From: Curvibacter delicatus NBRC 14919
GTDB taxonomy: Bacteria > Pseudomonadota > Gammaproteobacteria > Burkholderiales > Burkholderiaceae_C
Direction: 5' to 3'
Assembly (NCBI RefSeq): GCF_001592265.1
Contig: NZ_BCWP01000027.1
Span: forward strand, 1-49,047
DNA: 49,047 nucleotides
In this document: piece by piece, positions 32,065 to 41,177 of the stretch
Layout of the letters: each line of letters opens with the position of its first letter
Numbering within the stretch: the first letter of the stretch is position 1
Notes under the pieces: model-generated
The model's database searches: none
Told to the model about the DNA's origin: nothing
Seen by the model: only the letters and a program-made list of their open reading frames with translations
Translations under genes and position numbers: made by a program

Positions 32065-33812
32065 TCATCGCATGGCCACATAGGTTCCCGGCGCATCGCC
32101 AAGCGGTGCTTGCGTCCCGCCCATGGCAGGCGGCGCGACGCGCCCGGCAGAGCGCTGGGCCAGCCATTGCTGCCATGCCGGCCACCAGGAGCCTTCGTTC
32201 ATCGGGGTCTCGGCACGCCACAGTTGCGGATCGATATAGCGATCGCCGGCCGCACGGGTCGCAATCTGGAAGCTGCGCCGGGGGTGTCCCGGCTCGCTGA
32301 CGACGCCGGCGTTGTGCCCCCCGCTGGTGAGAACAAAGGTCAGTTCCGCATCGCTGAGCAGGTGCATCTTGTACACGGACGGCCAGGGGGCGACGTGATC
32401 GCGCACCGTGCCGACGATGAACATGGGCACCTCGATGTCGGCCAGCGCCACGGGTCTCCCGCCGACGCGGTAGCGCCCCTCGGCCAGGTCGTTGTCCAGA
32501 TACAGGCGCCGCAGGTACTCGCTGTGCATGCGGTACGGCATGCGGGTCACGTCGGCATTCCAGGCCATCAGGTCATTGAAGGTCTGACGCTCACCCAACA
32601 GGTATTCGCGCACCCGTCGCGACCAGATCAGGTCGCGTGAGTTGAGCATCTGGAACGCGCCAGCCATCTGCTTGCCGTCGAGATAGCCCTTGTCCCACAT
32701 GCCGGCTTCCAGCCATGCCAGTTGACTGTCGTCGATGAAAAGCGCGATCTCGCCCGACTCGCGGAAATCAGTCTCCGATGCCAGCAGCGTCAGGCTTTGC
32801 AGACGCTCGTCGCCATCGCGGCGGCGGCGATCGCGAGCAAGGTGCCGCCCAGGCAATAGCCGACCGCCTGCACCTTGCGTTCGGGCACGATGGCCGTGAC
32901 CGCATCCAATGCGTCCATGACCCCCAGCCAGCGGTAGTCCTCCAGGCCGAGGTCACGATCGGCCGCCGTCGGGTTCTTCCATGAAAGGATGAACACCGTG
33001 TGCCCCTGATCGACCAGGTACTTCACCATCGAGTTGTGCGGCGACAGGTCGAGGATGTAGTACTTCATGATCCAGGACGGCACGATCAGTACCGGCTCCG
33101 CATGCACATCCGGCGTCGTGGGTGAGTACTGGATCAACTCGATCAGGTGGTTTCGAAACACCACCTTGCCTGGGGTGACCGCCACGTCCTTGCCGACCTC
33201 GAACCCTTCGACCCCTGCAGGCGCATCGTCGAGCGCGAGGCGCCTTGCATCTTCCAGAAAGTTCATGGCGCCGCGCCACAGGTTTGCGCCCCCGCTTTGC
33301 GTGATGGCGTGCAGCACCTCGGGGTTGGTCCAGATGAAATTCGAAGGCGACCACATGTCCAGCCACTGCCGCCCGGCGAAAGTGACCATGTTCTCGTGAT
33401 GGCGCGACACGCCACGCACGCCCGTGGTGGCGTTGTGCCACCACTGCTGCTGCAGCAAAAAGCCCTGGTGAATCACGTTGAAGGGCCACTGCTGCCACGC
33501 CGGGGCGGCAAAGCGCCGATCCTGCTCCAGCGGTTCGATGCAGGTCGGGCAGTCGTGCGCACTGGCAACGCGCAAGGCATAGCGCGCAAGGCGCTGCTGC
33601 TTGTGCAAACCCTTTTCGATCAAGCTGCGTTGCTTGCCTGGTGAAAGGCTCAGGTGCAACGCCCAGTCGTACCAGGCCAGCAGGCCGGCCGCCGGTGACA
33701 GCCCACCCGTGCTGCGCGCCCGCCAGGCGTTCGCAAGCGTATCCAGGGTGTCAGGGCGACAGGCTTCGGGCTGCGCCAGATCGGCCTTGCCGTGTGTTGC
33801 GACGTTGCTCAT
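32065..33812 (-). pseudogene. phaC: Poly(3-hydroxyalkanoate) synthase PhaC, frameshifted
   Basis: Two minus-strand frames together encode one PhaC of about 580 residues. The first (start 33812, with AAGGG upstream) covers the N-terminal domain, the LSWKNPTAADRDLGLEDY region and the nucleophile Cys in AVGYCLGGTLLAIAAAAMA, then runs into a stop at 32790. The second continues the family sequence from about 32835 (DGDERLQSLTLLASETDF) through the Asp (VGTVRDHVAPW) and His (TSGGHNAGVV) of the triad. The frames join near 32825-32840, where GCGATGGCG-type repeats favour slippage. The nucleophile and the other triad residues are in different frames, so no active enzyme is expected unless this is a sequencing error or recoding occurs. 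Confidence 0.85.
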
Positions 33813-33832
33813 CTCCAACCCTTCATTTAGCG

Positions 33833-33860
33833 AGTAACATATTACTATCTTATCGCTTAC
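33833..33860. promoter_or_regulatory. Dyad at the phaC promoter, putative operator
   Basis: AGTAACATATTACT (33833-33846) is nested in a larger imperfect dyad from AGCGA (33829) to TCGCT (33853). Read on the minus strand, TTGCAA and TAAGAT with 16-bp spacing form a possible phaC promoter whose -10 overlaps the dyad. Related sequence occurs at 27011-27034 and 34091-34107. A TetR-type regulator would fit a site of this kind. Confidence 0.5.
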
Positions 33861-33990
33861 AGGAAAAGTTGCAAGCCTTCCGCAGGGGCGCCAAATTTTT
33901 CAGCCACCCAAAGCTCAATCACTACCGCTGCTGATGCTGCAGTCCGACGATCAAGCACTTTTCGATCTGTCTGGAAGGCCATACAGCTTC

Positions 33991-34004
33991 TTGAGTTGCA
34001 TCAA
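33991..34004. promoter_or_regulatory. FNR/ANR-like box
   Basis: TTGAGTTGCATCAA differs from the FNR/ANR consensus TTGAT-N4-ATCAA at a single half-site base. It lies in the 320-bp divergent region between phaC and the TetR-NodT gene. Oxygen-responsive control is consistent with the acetate, alcohol dehydrogenase and PHB genes on both sides. This is a sequence match only. Confidence 0.5.
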
Positions 34005-34090
34005 GTTGACCGATCCGCTCTCCCCAGGAAAGGGCCCACAGTCCTGCCTCACCCGACAAGTTTCCGATCTTGCATCATGGTCATTTTGCG

Positions 34091-34107
34091 TGTTACGATA
34101 GTAATAG
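34091..34107. promoter_or_regulatory. Putative operator upstream of the TetR-NodT gene
   Basis: TGTTACGATAGTAATAG has dyad arms GTTAC and GTAAT. Its reverse complement shares TATTACTATC with the phaC site. It lies about 30 bp before the start at 34134 and would overlap that gene's promoter, a usual arrangement for TetR autoregulation. Confidence 0.4.
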
Positions 34108-34133
34108 ATCACTAACTACATGGAGTCCGAATC

Positions 34134-35726
34134 GTGAGTCAACGCCCCCAATACCTGTCCGCCGAAGATCGGCGTGCGGCCACAGTGCAAGCCGTGGTTG
34201 ATCTGGCAGCCGAGCAGAACCCGGCCGAGATCACGACCACGGCGATTGCCGACCGAATGGGCCTGACACAGGGCGCGCTGTTTCGCCACTTCCCCACCAA
34301 GGAAGCCATCGTGGAAGCCACGATGTCGTGGGTCGGCGAACGTCTTCTGGTCACCGTGGACAAGGCGGCCGAGGGCGCCGCATCTCCCGCCGCAGCGCTC
34401 GAAGCGATGTTCATCACGCACATCGACTTCGTGTCCAAGCACCCGGGCGTGCTGAACCGACGCGGGCAAAGCAAGAACGGCCCCTTGCCCGTGGGCTCGA
34501 TTCCCGGCATGGACGCCACCCAGACCATCTACGATGCGGGCTTCGATGCGGCCTGGGAGGCCGATCTATTCGGCGCCAAGCGCCGCGCCCTGGAAGGCGC
34601 CAGCGCCCGCCTGCAAGCCACCGAAGTCGAAGCACAGGGTGTGCGCATGCGCATCGTGGCCGAGGTCGCACGCACCTGGTTCACCGCCGTTGGTGCTGGA
34701 TACGAACTGCATGCACAACAAGCCACGCTGGATACGCTGCAGCAGACCTTGGAGCTGGTGCGCCTGCGGCATGCATTGGGCGACGCATCCGCCGCCGATG
34801 TGGAGGCGGCTTATGCGCAGTGGACTGCCGTCAACGCACTGCTGCCGGACATCCAGGCCCGCCAGCGCGCCGCGGTGCTGGGCCTGGGCGTGCTCTTGGG
34901 CGCTCCACCGGAGCGTGAACTGGCATTGCTCGACGGCCCCTTGGCACCGTGCACGCTGCGGGCCCTGCCGGTGGGCGAACGTGCTGATCTTCTGCGCCGC
35001 CGCCCTGACGTGCTGGCCGCGGAACGGCGTCTGGCGGCGAGTTCTGCCGACATCGGCGTGGCCACGGCCGAGCTGTTCCCCAAGCTCTCCATCGGTGTCG
35101 GCGGCGGGTTTCAGGCGCTCAGCACGGGCAACTGGTTCGATGCATCCAGTTCACGGTTTTCCATCCTGCCGCTGATTTCCTGGCGTCTGTTCGATGGTGG
35201 CCGCGTGCGTGCCGAGATTCGGGCACGCGAGGCCGCCGAGCAGCAGGCGGCGCTGGCCTATGAGCAGGCGGTGTTGGCGGCGCTGGGTGACGCCGAGCGT
35301 GCGCTGGGCGACTACCACGGCGGGCTGGACACGTTGGAGCGCCGTGCCATGGCCCTGGATGCGGCACGAACCAGCTACGGCTACGCCAAGGCTCGCTACG
35401 CCGCGGGCGATGTTGCACTGGTGGAGCTGCTGGCCGCCCAGCGCAGCCTGCACGAAGCCGAGACTGCGGCCGCACGTGCGCATACCAGCGCCGCCGTGCA
35501 ATTGGTGGCGCTGTACAAGGCGCTCGGGGGCGGCTGGGAGGTATCCAACATGACGCCAAGCGCCGCCCATTCGCCTACAGGCGCCGCCGCACCCACGCCT
35601 CGTGCAAGTCGCTCCGGCATGCCTGCAAGCGCCGCCGCGACGGAACACCTCACAAGCCAAAGCGCGGAACGCGAAACCCTTACTCACTTGATCATCAACA
35701 GGCCAACCGAAGGAGCCAAGCCATGA
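34134..35726 (+). CDS. Chimeric frame: TetR N-terminus joined to a NodT-type outer-membrane efflux protein
   Basis: The frame has 530 codons. Residues 15-65 are a TetR helix-turn-helix ([27 protein letters not shown]), and the start of the ligand domain continues to about 105 ([14 protein letters not shown]). From about residue 132 ([20 protein letters not shown]) the sequence is the middle and C-terminal part of a NodT/OprM efflux channel ([31 protein letters not shown]). The signal peptide and first third of NodT are absent, as is the rest of TetR. A deletion most likely removed the end of tetR, any pump genes and the start of nodT, leaving an in-frame join near 34450-34525. The product is unlikely to reach the outer membrane, but its DNA-binding domain may still work. 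Confidence 0.8.
   Translation: MSQRPQYLSAEDRRAATVQAVVDLAAEQNPAEITTTAIADRMGLTQGALFRHFPTKEAIVEATMSWVGERLLVTVDKAAEGAASPAAALEAMFITHIDFVSKHPGVLNRRGQSKNGPLPVGSIPGMDATQTIYDAGFDAAWEADLFGAKRRALEGASARLQATEVEAQGVRMRIVAEVARTWFTAVGAGYELHAQQATLDTLQQTLELVRLRHALGDASAADVEAAYAQWTAVNALLPDIQARQRAAVLGLGVLLGAPPERELALLDGPLAPCTLRALPVGERADLLRRRPDVLAAERRLAASSADIGVATAELFPKLSIGVGGGFQALSTGNWFDASSSRFSILPLISWRLFDGGRVRAEIRAREAAEQQAALAYEQAVLAALGDAERALGDYHGGLDTLERRAMALDAARTSYGYAKARYAAGDVALVELLAAQRSLHEAETAAARAHTSAAVQLVALYKALGGGWEVSNMTPSAAHSPTGAAAPTPRASRSGMPASAAATEHLTSQSAERETLTHLIINRPTEGAKP
35685..35705. repeat. Second copy of the ICE-end sequence (att-like)
   Basis: GATCATCAACAGGCCA at 35690-35705 is identical to 12947-12962 beside the guaA attachment core. 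The match extends leftward over CACT with one mismatch, 20 of 21 bases in all, in the same orientation. It lies at the border between the NodT remnant and the alcohol dehydrogenase gene. It may be a relic of an earlier integration or recombination at an ICE end. Chance is possible but unlikely given the position. Confidence 0.5.
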
Positions 35727-36874
35727 CCACCACCGCCTTTTTCATTCCGCCCGTGAACCTGATGGGCGCGGGCTGTCTTCGTGATGCAGCCAAGGCCATC
35801 CAGTCCTATGGCTTCAGGAAAGCGCTGATCGTGACCGACCTTCCCTTGGTTCGTCTCGGACTGGTCGGCAACGTGCGCGACCTTCTTGCCAGCCACGGCG
35901 TGGATACCCTGGTTTTTCATGGAGTGCAGCCCAACCCGACGACCAAGAACGTGGCCGATGGGCTGAAGCAACTGCGCGACAACGATTGTGATTTCGTCAT
36001 CTCGCTCGGCGGCGGTTCGCCGCACGACTGCGCCAAGGGAATCGCATTGGTCGCTGCCAATGGCGGAACGATCAAGGACTACGAGGGACTTGACCAGTCG
36101 GCCAAGCCGCAGCTGCCCTTGGTGGCGATCAACACCACGGCTGGAACGGCCAGCGAAATGACGCGCTTTTGCATCATCACCGACGAGGCGCGCCACGTGA
36201 AGATGGCGATCGTCGACAAGCACACGACGCCCATTCTCTCGGTCAACGACCCCGAGCTGATGCTGCTCAAACCCGCCAGCTTGACCGCCGCCACCGGCAT
36301 GGATGCCCTTACGCACGCGGTGGAGGCCTATGTTTCAACCATTGCCACGCCGATCACCGATGCCTGCGCACTCAAGGCCGTGGCATTGATAAGCCAATGG
36401 CTGCGCAAGGCGGTGGCTGACGGGCGAAACGTCGAAGCGCGCGAACAGATGGCCTATGCGCAGTTCCTCGCCGGCATGGCCTTCAACAATGCCTCGCTGG
36501 GCTACGTGCACGCCATGGCGCATCAACTGGGCGGCTTCTACGACCTGCCGCACGGTGTGTGCAACGCCGTCCTGCTGCCGCACGTGCAGGCCTACAACAA
36601 GCAGGTCGCTGCGGGACGCCTCGCCGACATCGCCCGCGCGATGGGGGAAAAGACCGATGGCCTGGGCGACGAGGCCGCCGCGGATCTGTGCCTATTGGCG
36701 ATTCGCCAATTGTCCGCCGACATCGGCATTCCCCACGGGCTGTCACAGCTTGGCGTTCAGGCCAAGGACTTTCCCACCCTGGCCACCAATGCGCTCAAGG
36801 ACGCGTGCGGACTGACCAATCCAATACAGGCGTCGCACGAGGAAATCAGTGCCATTTTCGCGGCGGCCATGTAG
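35723..36874 (+). CDS. Iron-containing alcohol dehydrogenase
   Basis: The product is 383 residues of the group III Fe-dependent alcohol dehydrogenase family. It has [15 protein letters not shown] (cofactor binding), [30 protein letters not shown], and the metal ligands in [20 protein letters not shown]. It reduces an aldehyde such as acetaldehyde with NADH, or acts on 1,2-diols. AAGGAG precedes the ATG, and the start overlaps the upstream stop by four bases (ATGA). In the island it could dispose of excess reductant. Confidence 0.93.
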   Translation: MTTTAFFIPPVNLMGAGCLRDAAKAIQSYGFRKALIVTDLPLVRLGLVGNVRDLLASHGVDTLVFHGVQPNPTTKNVADGLKQLRDNDCDFVISLGGGSPHDCAKGIALVAANGGTIKDYEGLDQSAKPQLPLVAINTTAGTASEMTRFCIITDEARHVKMAIVDKHTTPILSVNDPELMLLKPASLTAATGMDALTHAVEAYVSTIATPITDACALKAVALISQWLRKAVADGRNVEAREQMAYAQFLAGMAFNNASLGYVHAMAHQLGGFYDLPHGVCNAVLLPHVQAYNKQVAAGRLADIARAMGEKTDGLGDEAAADLCLLAIRQLSADIGIPHGLSQLGVQAKDFPTLATNALKDACGLTNPIQASHEEISAIFAAAM

Positions 36875-36927
36875 CCGTCGGCGTGATTTCCCGAACCCGT
36901 TCTATCCCACCATCAAGGAGTGCCTCC

Positions 36928-37137
36928 ATGCAAACGAACGTAGGAAACCTCGATCGCATCGCGCGCGTCGTCATCGGCCTGATCCTGCTCAGCTTGCCGT
37001 TGTGGCTGGATTCGCCATGGCGGTGGCTGGGGCTCATCGGAATCATGCCGCTGATTACCGGCCTGGCGGGTCACTGTCCGGGCTATCGCCTGCTCGGCGT
37101 GAACACCTGTCCAATGCAAAAGAAGAAGCCCGAGTGA
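36928..37137 (+). CDS. DUF2892 membrane protein
   Basis: This 69-residue protein begins MQTNVGNLDRIARVVIGLIL and has two hydrophobic stretches (VVIGLILLSLPLWL and LGLIGIMPLITGLAGHCPGY) followed by LLGVNTCPMQKKK. DUF2892 (YgaP-like) inner-membrane segments carry this N-x-D-R-x-x-R start and the late Cys. The family often lies near rhodanese or redox genes. AAGGAG precedes ATG 36928. Confidence 0.85.
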   Translation: MQTNVGNLDRIARVVIGLILLSLPLWLDSPWRWLGLIGIMPLITGLAGHCPGYRLLGVNTCPMQKKKPE

Positions 37138-37144
37138 GCATCCC

Positions 37145-38557
37145 ATGAAACTGAAATTTCTGGGTGCTGCGCGCGAAGTCACCGGGTCGTGCTTCCTGGT
37201 GGAGGCGGCGGGCCTGCGCTTCCTGGTGGATTGCGGCATGGTTCAAGGGGGCTCTGCGGCGGCGGCGCGCAACCGCGAGCCATTTCCGTTCGACCCGGCA
37301 GCTATCGATTTCGTGCTCCTGACCCATGCCCACATCGACCACAGCGGGCTATTGCCCAAACTCACCCGCGCCGGGTTCAAAGGGGCCATCTACACCACTC
37401 CCGCCACGGTTGATCTGCTGGGCGTGATGCTGCCCGACAGTGCACACATCCAGGAGAGCGATGCAAAACGCAGTGCCAAGCGGTTCCGCGGAAAGGACCC
37501 GCTGCCGCCGCTGTACACGCTGCAGGATGCGCGCGAATGCCTGCAGCAGGTACGAGGCATCGAATACGACCGGGAGTTCGCGCCCCGGGTCGGGGTGCGC
37601 GCGCGCTTTCGCGATGCCGGGCACATCCTCGGTTCGGCCATCATCGAAGTCTGGGTCACCGAGTACGGCTACCCGACAAAACTGGTATTCAGCGGCGACC
37701 TTGGCCAGCCGGGACGCCCGATATTGCGCGACCCGACACCCATCGAGGACGCCGACATCCTCGTCATCGAGTCCACCTATGGCAACCGCCAGCACAAGGA
37801 CTTTTCGGCAACCGAAGAGGAGATGATCGGCATCGTCGAGAAAACCCTGTTCGAACGCGGTGGCAACGTCATCGTGCCGGCCTTCGCGGTCGGTCGAACC
37901 CAGGAAGTCCTGTACCACCTGCACCGTCTCACCAGCGAGGGGCGGCTGCGGCAACCGAGGGTATTCGTTGATTCGCCGATGGCCACGGAAGCCACGCGCA
38001 TCACGCGCGAGCACCTTGAGCTGTTCGACGAGCAGGCCAAGCGCTTGGCCGGGTGGCACGCGCGGGGCGAAAACCTGCCGTATCTGCATTTCACGGAAAG
38101 CGCCGACGAATCCATGGCGCTGAACCAGATTCGTTCGGGCGCGATCATCATTTCCGCCAGCGGCATGTGCGACGCGGGACGCATCCGGCACCACCTGCGC
38201 CACAATTTGCCGCGCAAGGAATGCAGCGTCCTGTTCTCCGGCTTTCAGGCGCAGGGAACACTGGGCCGCCAACTGGTCGATGGCGCGGCGCGCGTGCGCA
38301 TCTTCGGCGACGACATTCCGGTGCGCGCGGCGATCCACAGTGTCGATGGGCTCTCGGCGCACGCCGACCAACCAGCCCTGATGGCCTGGGCCCGAGGCTT
38401 CAAGCAAGCCCCCGAGCAAACCTTTGTAGTGCATGGGGAGCCGTCCGCCGCGCAGGCTTTGGCGGAACTCCTGCAACAGCAGCTTGGCTGGCAGGTCTCG
38501 GTGCCCGAGCGCGGCCGGGTCGTTCCGTGGCCGGATTTTCTGGTGGTCGAGCGATGA
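37145..38557 (+). CDS. Metallo-beta-lactamase/beta-CASP ribonuclease-like protein
   Basis: The product is 470 residues. The metallo-beta-lactamase part has LLTHAHIDHSGLLPKL (HxHxDH zinc site), DAGHILGSAII and FSGDLGQ. The beta-CASP insert and final motifs follow: ESTYGNR, NVIVPAFAVGRTQEVLYHL, ISASGMCDAGRIRHHL and SVDGLSAHADQ. This matches RNA-processing exonucleases of the YsgH/CPSF-like group. A target is not known. The gene overlaps the LOG gene by four bases. Similar genes recur beside phosphoketolase and acetate kinase in PHB or stress islands, but why is unclear. Confidence 0.88.
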   Translation: MKLKFLGAAREVTGSCFLVEAAGLRFLVDCGMVQGGSAAAARNREPFPFDPAAIDFVLLTHAHIDHSGLLPKLTRAGFKGAIYTTPATVDLLGVMLPDSAHIQESDAKRSAKRFRGKDPLPPLYTLQDARECLQQVRGIEYDREFAPRVGVRARFRDAGHILGSAIIEVWVTEYGYPTKLVFSGDLGQPGRPILRDPTPIEDADILVIESTYGNRQHKDFSATEEEMIGIVEKTLFERGGNVIVPAFAVGRTQEVLYHLHRLTSEGRLRQPRVFVDSPMATEATRITREHLELFDEQAKRLAGWHARGENLPYLHFTESADESMALNQIRSGAIIISASGMCDAGRIRHHLRHNLPRKECSVLFSGFQAQGTLGRQLVDGAARVRIFGDDIPVRAAIHSVDGLSAHADQPALMAWARGFKQAPEQTFVVHGEPSAAQALAELLQQQLGWQVSVPERGRVVPWPDFLVVER

Positions 38558-39420
38558 CACCGCCCGCTGATCCTGACGAGCGCCTGCGCGCCATCCTCGA
38601 TTCACCCACATACCGCCTTGCGTATGAAGACATCGATTTGCTTGGCCAGGACGATCTGCGCCCGCTGCGTCTCCAACTCGAACTGCTCAAGCCCGAACGC
38701 ATCTTGCGTGAGCAAGGCGTGCATTCGACCGTGGTGGTGTTTGGCAGTGCGCGCGTAAGCGATGCTGCCACTGCACGCGACCGGCTCGCTGTGCTGGAGC
38801 AGCGAGCGGGCACCATGCCGGGGAATCCAACGTTTGGGCGGGACCTGACCTTGGCCCGTCGCCGCGTGGAACAGGCACGCTATTACGAAGAGGCACAGCG
38901 CTTCGCCCAACTGATCTCTGCTCGTTTCCAGCAGGAGGGGCGGTGCGACTTCGTCGTCATCACCGGTGGCGGCCCCGGCATCATGGAAGCCGCCAATCGC
39001 GGTGCTTTCGATGCCGGGGCCCGCTCGATCGGCCTCAACATCACTTTGCCGCACGAACAAGCGCCGAACCCCTACATGTGTCCGGAGCTGGCGTTTCGGT
39101 TCCACTATTTCGCGCTGCGCAAAATGCATTTCTTGCTGCATGCGAAAGGTTTGGTGGCCTTCCCCGGTGGCTATGGAACGCTCGACGAACTGTTCGAGGT
39201 GCTGACCCTGATCCAGACCGGCAAGATGCAGCGGATTCCGGTGGTTCTGGTCGGCCGCGGCTTCTGGAGCCGAGCCGTTGATTTCGATCTTCTGCTCGAC
39301 GAAGGCTACGTATCGCCATCCGATCTCGACTTGTTTACCTGCGTGGACAAAGCCGAGGAAATCATGGGTGCCTTGGAACGCTTTTACGTCGATAGAGCAA
39401 CAGATGGCGCGCCATCATGA
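38554..39420 (+). CDS. LOG family protein (cytokinin riboside 5'-monophosphate phosphoribohydrolase-like)
   Basis: The product is 288 residues. It has VVVFGSARVSD, ITGGGPGIMEAANRGAFDAG, and the family signature FPGGYGTLDELFEVLTL. LOG enzymes hydrolyse nucleotide monophosphates such as AMP to free base and ribose 5-phosphate. The long N-terminal part (about 95 residues before the core) matches the longer bacterial subgroup. ATG 38554 overlaps the upstream stop. Released ribose 5-phosphate could feed phosphoketolase after epimerisation, which is speculation. Confidence 0.85.
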   Translation: MTPPADPDERLRAILDSPTYRLAYEDIDLLGQDDLRPLRLQLELLKPERILREQGVHSTVVVFGSARVSDAATARDRLAVLEQRAGTMPGNPTFGRDLTLARRRVEQARYYEEAQRFAQLISARFQQEGRCDFVVITGGGPGIMEAANRGAFDAGARSIGLNITLPHEQAPNPYMCPELAFRFHYFALRKMHFLLHAKGLVAFPGGYGTLDELFEVLTLIQTGKMQRIPVVLVGRGFWSRAVDFDLLLDEGYVSPSDLDLFTCVDKAEEIMGALERFYVDRATDGAPS

Positions 39421-40616
39421 TGCGCATCGGCAGCCTTCACGCGCGGCTGCCAAAGGCCAATGCGCAATGGTCGATGCGCAGTATCACGCCGCTGATTGCG
39501 TGCGCGGTACTCGGCTCGACTGCCGCCCGTGGCGCAGAGCCCGCATCCTCGGATGGTATTTCCCGCTGCCTGCCAGAGCACGCCTTGCACTGGAGAGGTG
39601 GAACCCTGCGCCTGGAGAACGATTTGTTCACCGGTACCGACCGCAACTACACCAACGGCGTGGCGTTGAGCATGGTTTCGCGCGATCTGCAAGGCGCGCT
39701 CCGCCCGGAGTGTCTGCCCCAACCGATTGCCTGGTACACCCGCTTCATCGGCTGGGCTGATCCTGAGTTCTGGCGCGACTCCGGTGCCCGGTCGGCGTCG
39801 CAAAACATCGTCGTGCGCTTCGGCCAGTCCATGTACACACCCGAGGACAAGGCACGCACCGATCTGATTTCTGACGATCGCCCGTACGCCGGCCTGCTGT
39901 ATCTGGGTCTGGCATGGAATCGCCGCGTCCACCCACAGGCCGTCAGCTATGAAATACTTGATGTGCGCGAACTGACCCTGGGCGTGATTGGCCCCTGGTC
40001 GTTGGCGGAGCAATCGCAGGATCTGGTGCATCGGGTGCGGGGCATCGATCGTTTTCGCGGCTGGGACAACCAGTTGCGCAACGAACCCGCGTTCCAGATG
40101 GCGATGGAGCGCAAGTTCAAGTCGTACACAGAGGGTGCCGTCCGGCCGGGATGGAGCGGCGACGTGATCGGCAGCTATGCCCTGCGGATCGGAAACATCG
40201 AAACCGCAGCCAGCACCGGCATGGAATTGCGTGCGGGCTGGAACATTCCGAACGACTTCGGCAGCTATCCGATTCGGCCCGGCGCGGAGAATCGCCCGCC
40301 CTCGGGCGTTTCCGACCTGCGCAGAACAGAGCCTCAATCAGCGCGCGCGCCCAAACCCGGAGCGCATGCATTCCTGAATCTGGAGGCCAAAGCCGTTGCC
40401 TGGGATTTCTCGCTCGACGGGAATCTGTTTCGGCACAGCCATCACGTCAGTCGACGACCCTGGGTCGCTCAGGCAGCCATTGGCATCAGCAGCCAATGGA
40501 TTGTTGCCGGGCATGGCGTGCGGCTTGCCGTGATGCGCGTCTGGAGAACCCGCGAGTTCGACCAGCAGATCGGCCATCACGCCTTCGGATCGATTGCGTT
40601 GAGCATGGAATTTTGA
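39417..40616 (+). CDS. LpxR-like outer-membrane lipid A deacylase
   Basis: The product is 399 residues with an N-terminal export signal (ITPLIACAVLGSTAARGA). The LpxR (DUF2219) signature follows: LRLENDLFTGTDRNYTNGVA, then DRPYAGLLYLGLAW, and YALRIGNIETAAS. LpxR removes the 3'-acyloxyacyl chain of lipid A in the outer membrane, which alters recognition and permeability. The start overlaps the LOG stop by four bases. A paired ATGATG makes the exact start uncertain. Confidence 0.82.
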   Translation: MMRIGSLHARLPKANAQWSMRSITPLIACAVLGSTAARGAEPASSDGISRCLPEHALHWRGGTLRLENDLFTGTDRNYTNGVALSMVSRDLQGALRPECLPQPIAWYTRFIGWADPEFWRDSGARSASQNIVVRFGQSMYTPEDKARTDLISDDRPYAGLLYLGLAWNRRVHPQAVSYEILDVRELTLGVIGPWSLAEQSQDLVHRVRGIDRFRGWDNQLRNEPAFQMAMERKFKSYTEGAVRPGWSGDVIGSYALRIGNIETAASTGMELRAGWNIPNDFGSYPIRPGAENRPPSGVSDLRRTEPQSARAPKPGAHAFLNLEAKAVAWDFSLDGNLFRHSHHVSRRPWVAQAAIGISSQWIVAGHGVRLAVMRVWRTREFDQQIGHHAFGSIALSMEF

Positions 40617-40676
40617 AATCCCGAAGCCATGCGCCCGCCTGCGAAGCATTCACCAACAACCTCCATGGAGAATCCC

Positions 40677-41138
40677 GTGAGTTACCTCTTGAACCCTCGA
40701 CAGCTTTTGACGATCACGTTGTCAGTAGCCTTGGCCACCGCCACCACGGGACTGGGCGCGCAGTCCGCTGACGCTGCAAAGCCGATGGCGCTTCGCAGCG
40801 TCATGGAGCGACTTGGCCGTGACATGCAAGCCGTCACCGGTGCGATTTCCAAGGAGGAATGGACACTGGTCGCCGAGTTGGCGCCCAAAATCGCCAAGCA
40901 TGCCGAGCCACCTCTGGGCGAAAAGATGCGCATTCTTGGCTGGCTTGGCACGGATGCCGGGAAATTCCGGGGTTTCGATGGACAGGTCCAGGACGCTGCG
41001 AGCGCCATGGGGGATGCCGCCAAGCGCGGCGACGGCCAGGCCGTTATCGCCGCATTCTCCAAGACACAACAAAGCTGCCTCGCTTGTCACCAAAGCTTCC
41101 GACAATCGTTCGTGGAACAGTTTTATGGGAGTCGCTGA
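40677..41138 (+). CDS. Cytochrome c'-type protein (cytochrome c556-like)
   Basis: The product is about 153 residues. A signal peptide (LTITLSVALATATTGLGAQSADA) precedes a four-helix body with a single heme site near the C-terminus, SCLACHQSFRQSF, the arrangement of cytochrome c'. Such proteins bind NO or carry electrons in the periplasm. I prefer GTG 40677 because GGAG lies six bases before it; ATG 40665 and ATG 40629 are in frame. It fits a low-oxygen or redox role in the island. Confidence 0.82.
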   Translation: MSYLLNPRQLLTITLSVALATATTGLGAQSADAAKPMALRSVMERLGRDMQAVTGAISKEEWTLVAELAPKIAKHAEPPLGEKMRILGWLGTDAGKFRGFDGQVQDAASAMGDAAKRGDGQAVIAAFSKTQQSCLACHQSFRQSFVEQFYGSR

Positions 41139-41177
41139 CACGCATTTGTCCCAGGCCGGTTTGTATGGGGCATCACG

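Noticed and set aside
32790-33812. PhaC as two independent genes
   Set aside because: The two frames cover successive parts of one enzyme with no ribosome-binding site between them; a frameshifted single gene explains this better.
35689-35699. TTGATCATCAA as a second FNR/ANR box
   Set aside because: The half-sites are separated by one base rather than four, so an FNR dimer would not fit.
12947-35705. The 16-bp direct repeat as the two ends of one complete ICE
   Set aside because: The region lacks an integrase, and relaxase remains lie outside it at 44850-45285; guaA codons are present at only one copy, so the second repeat is more likely a relic.
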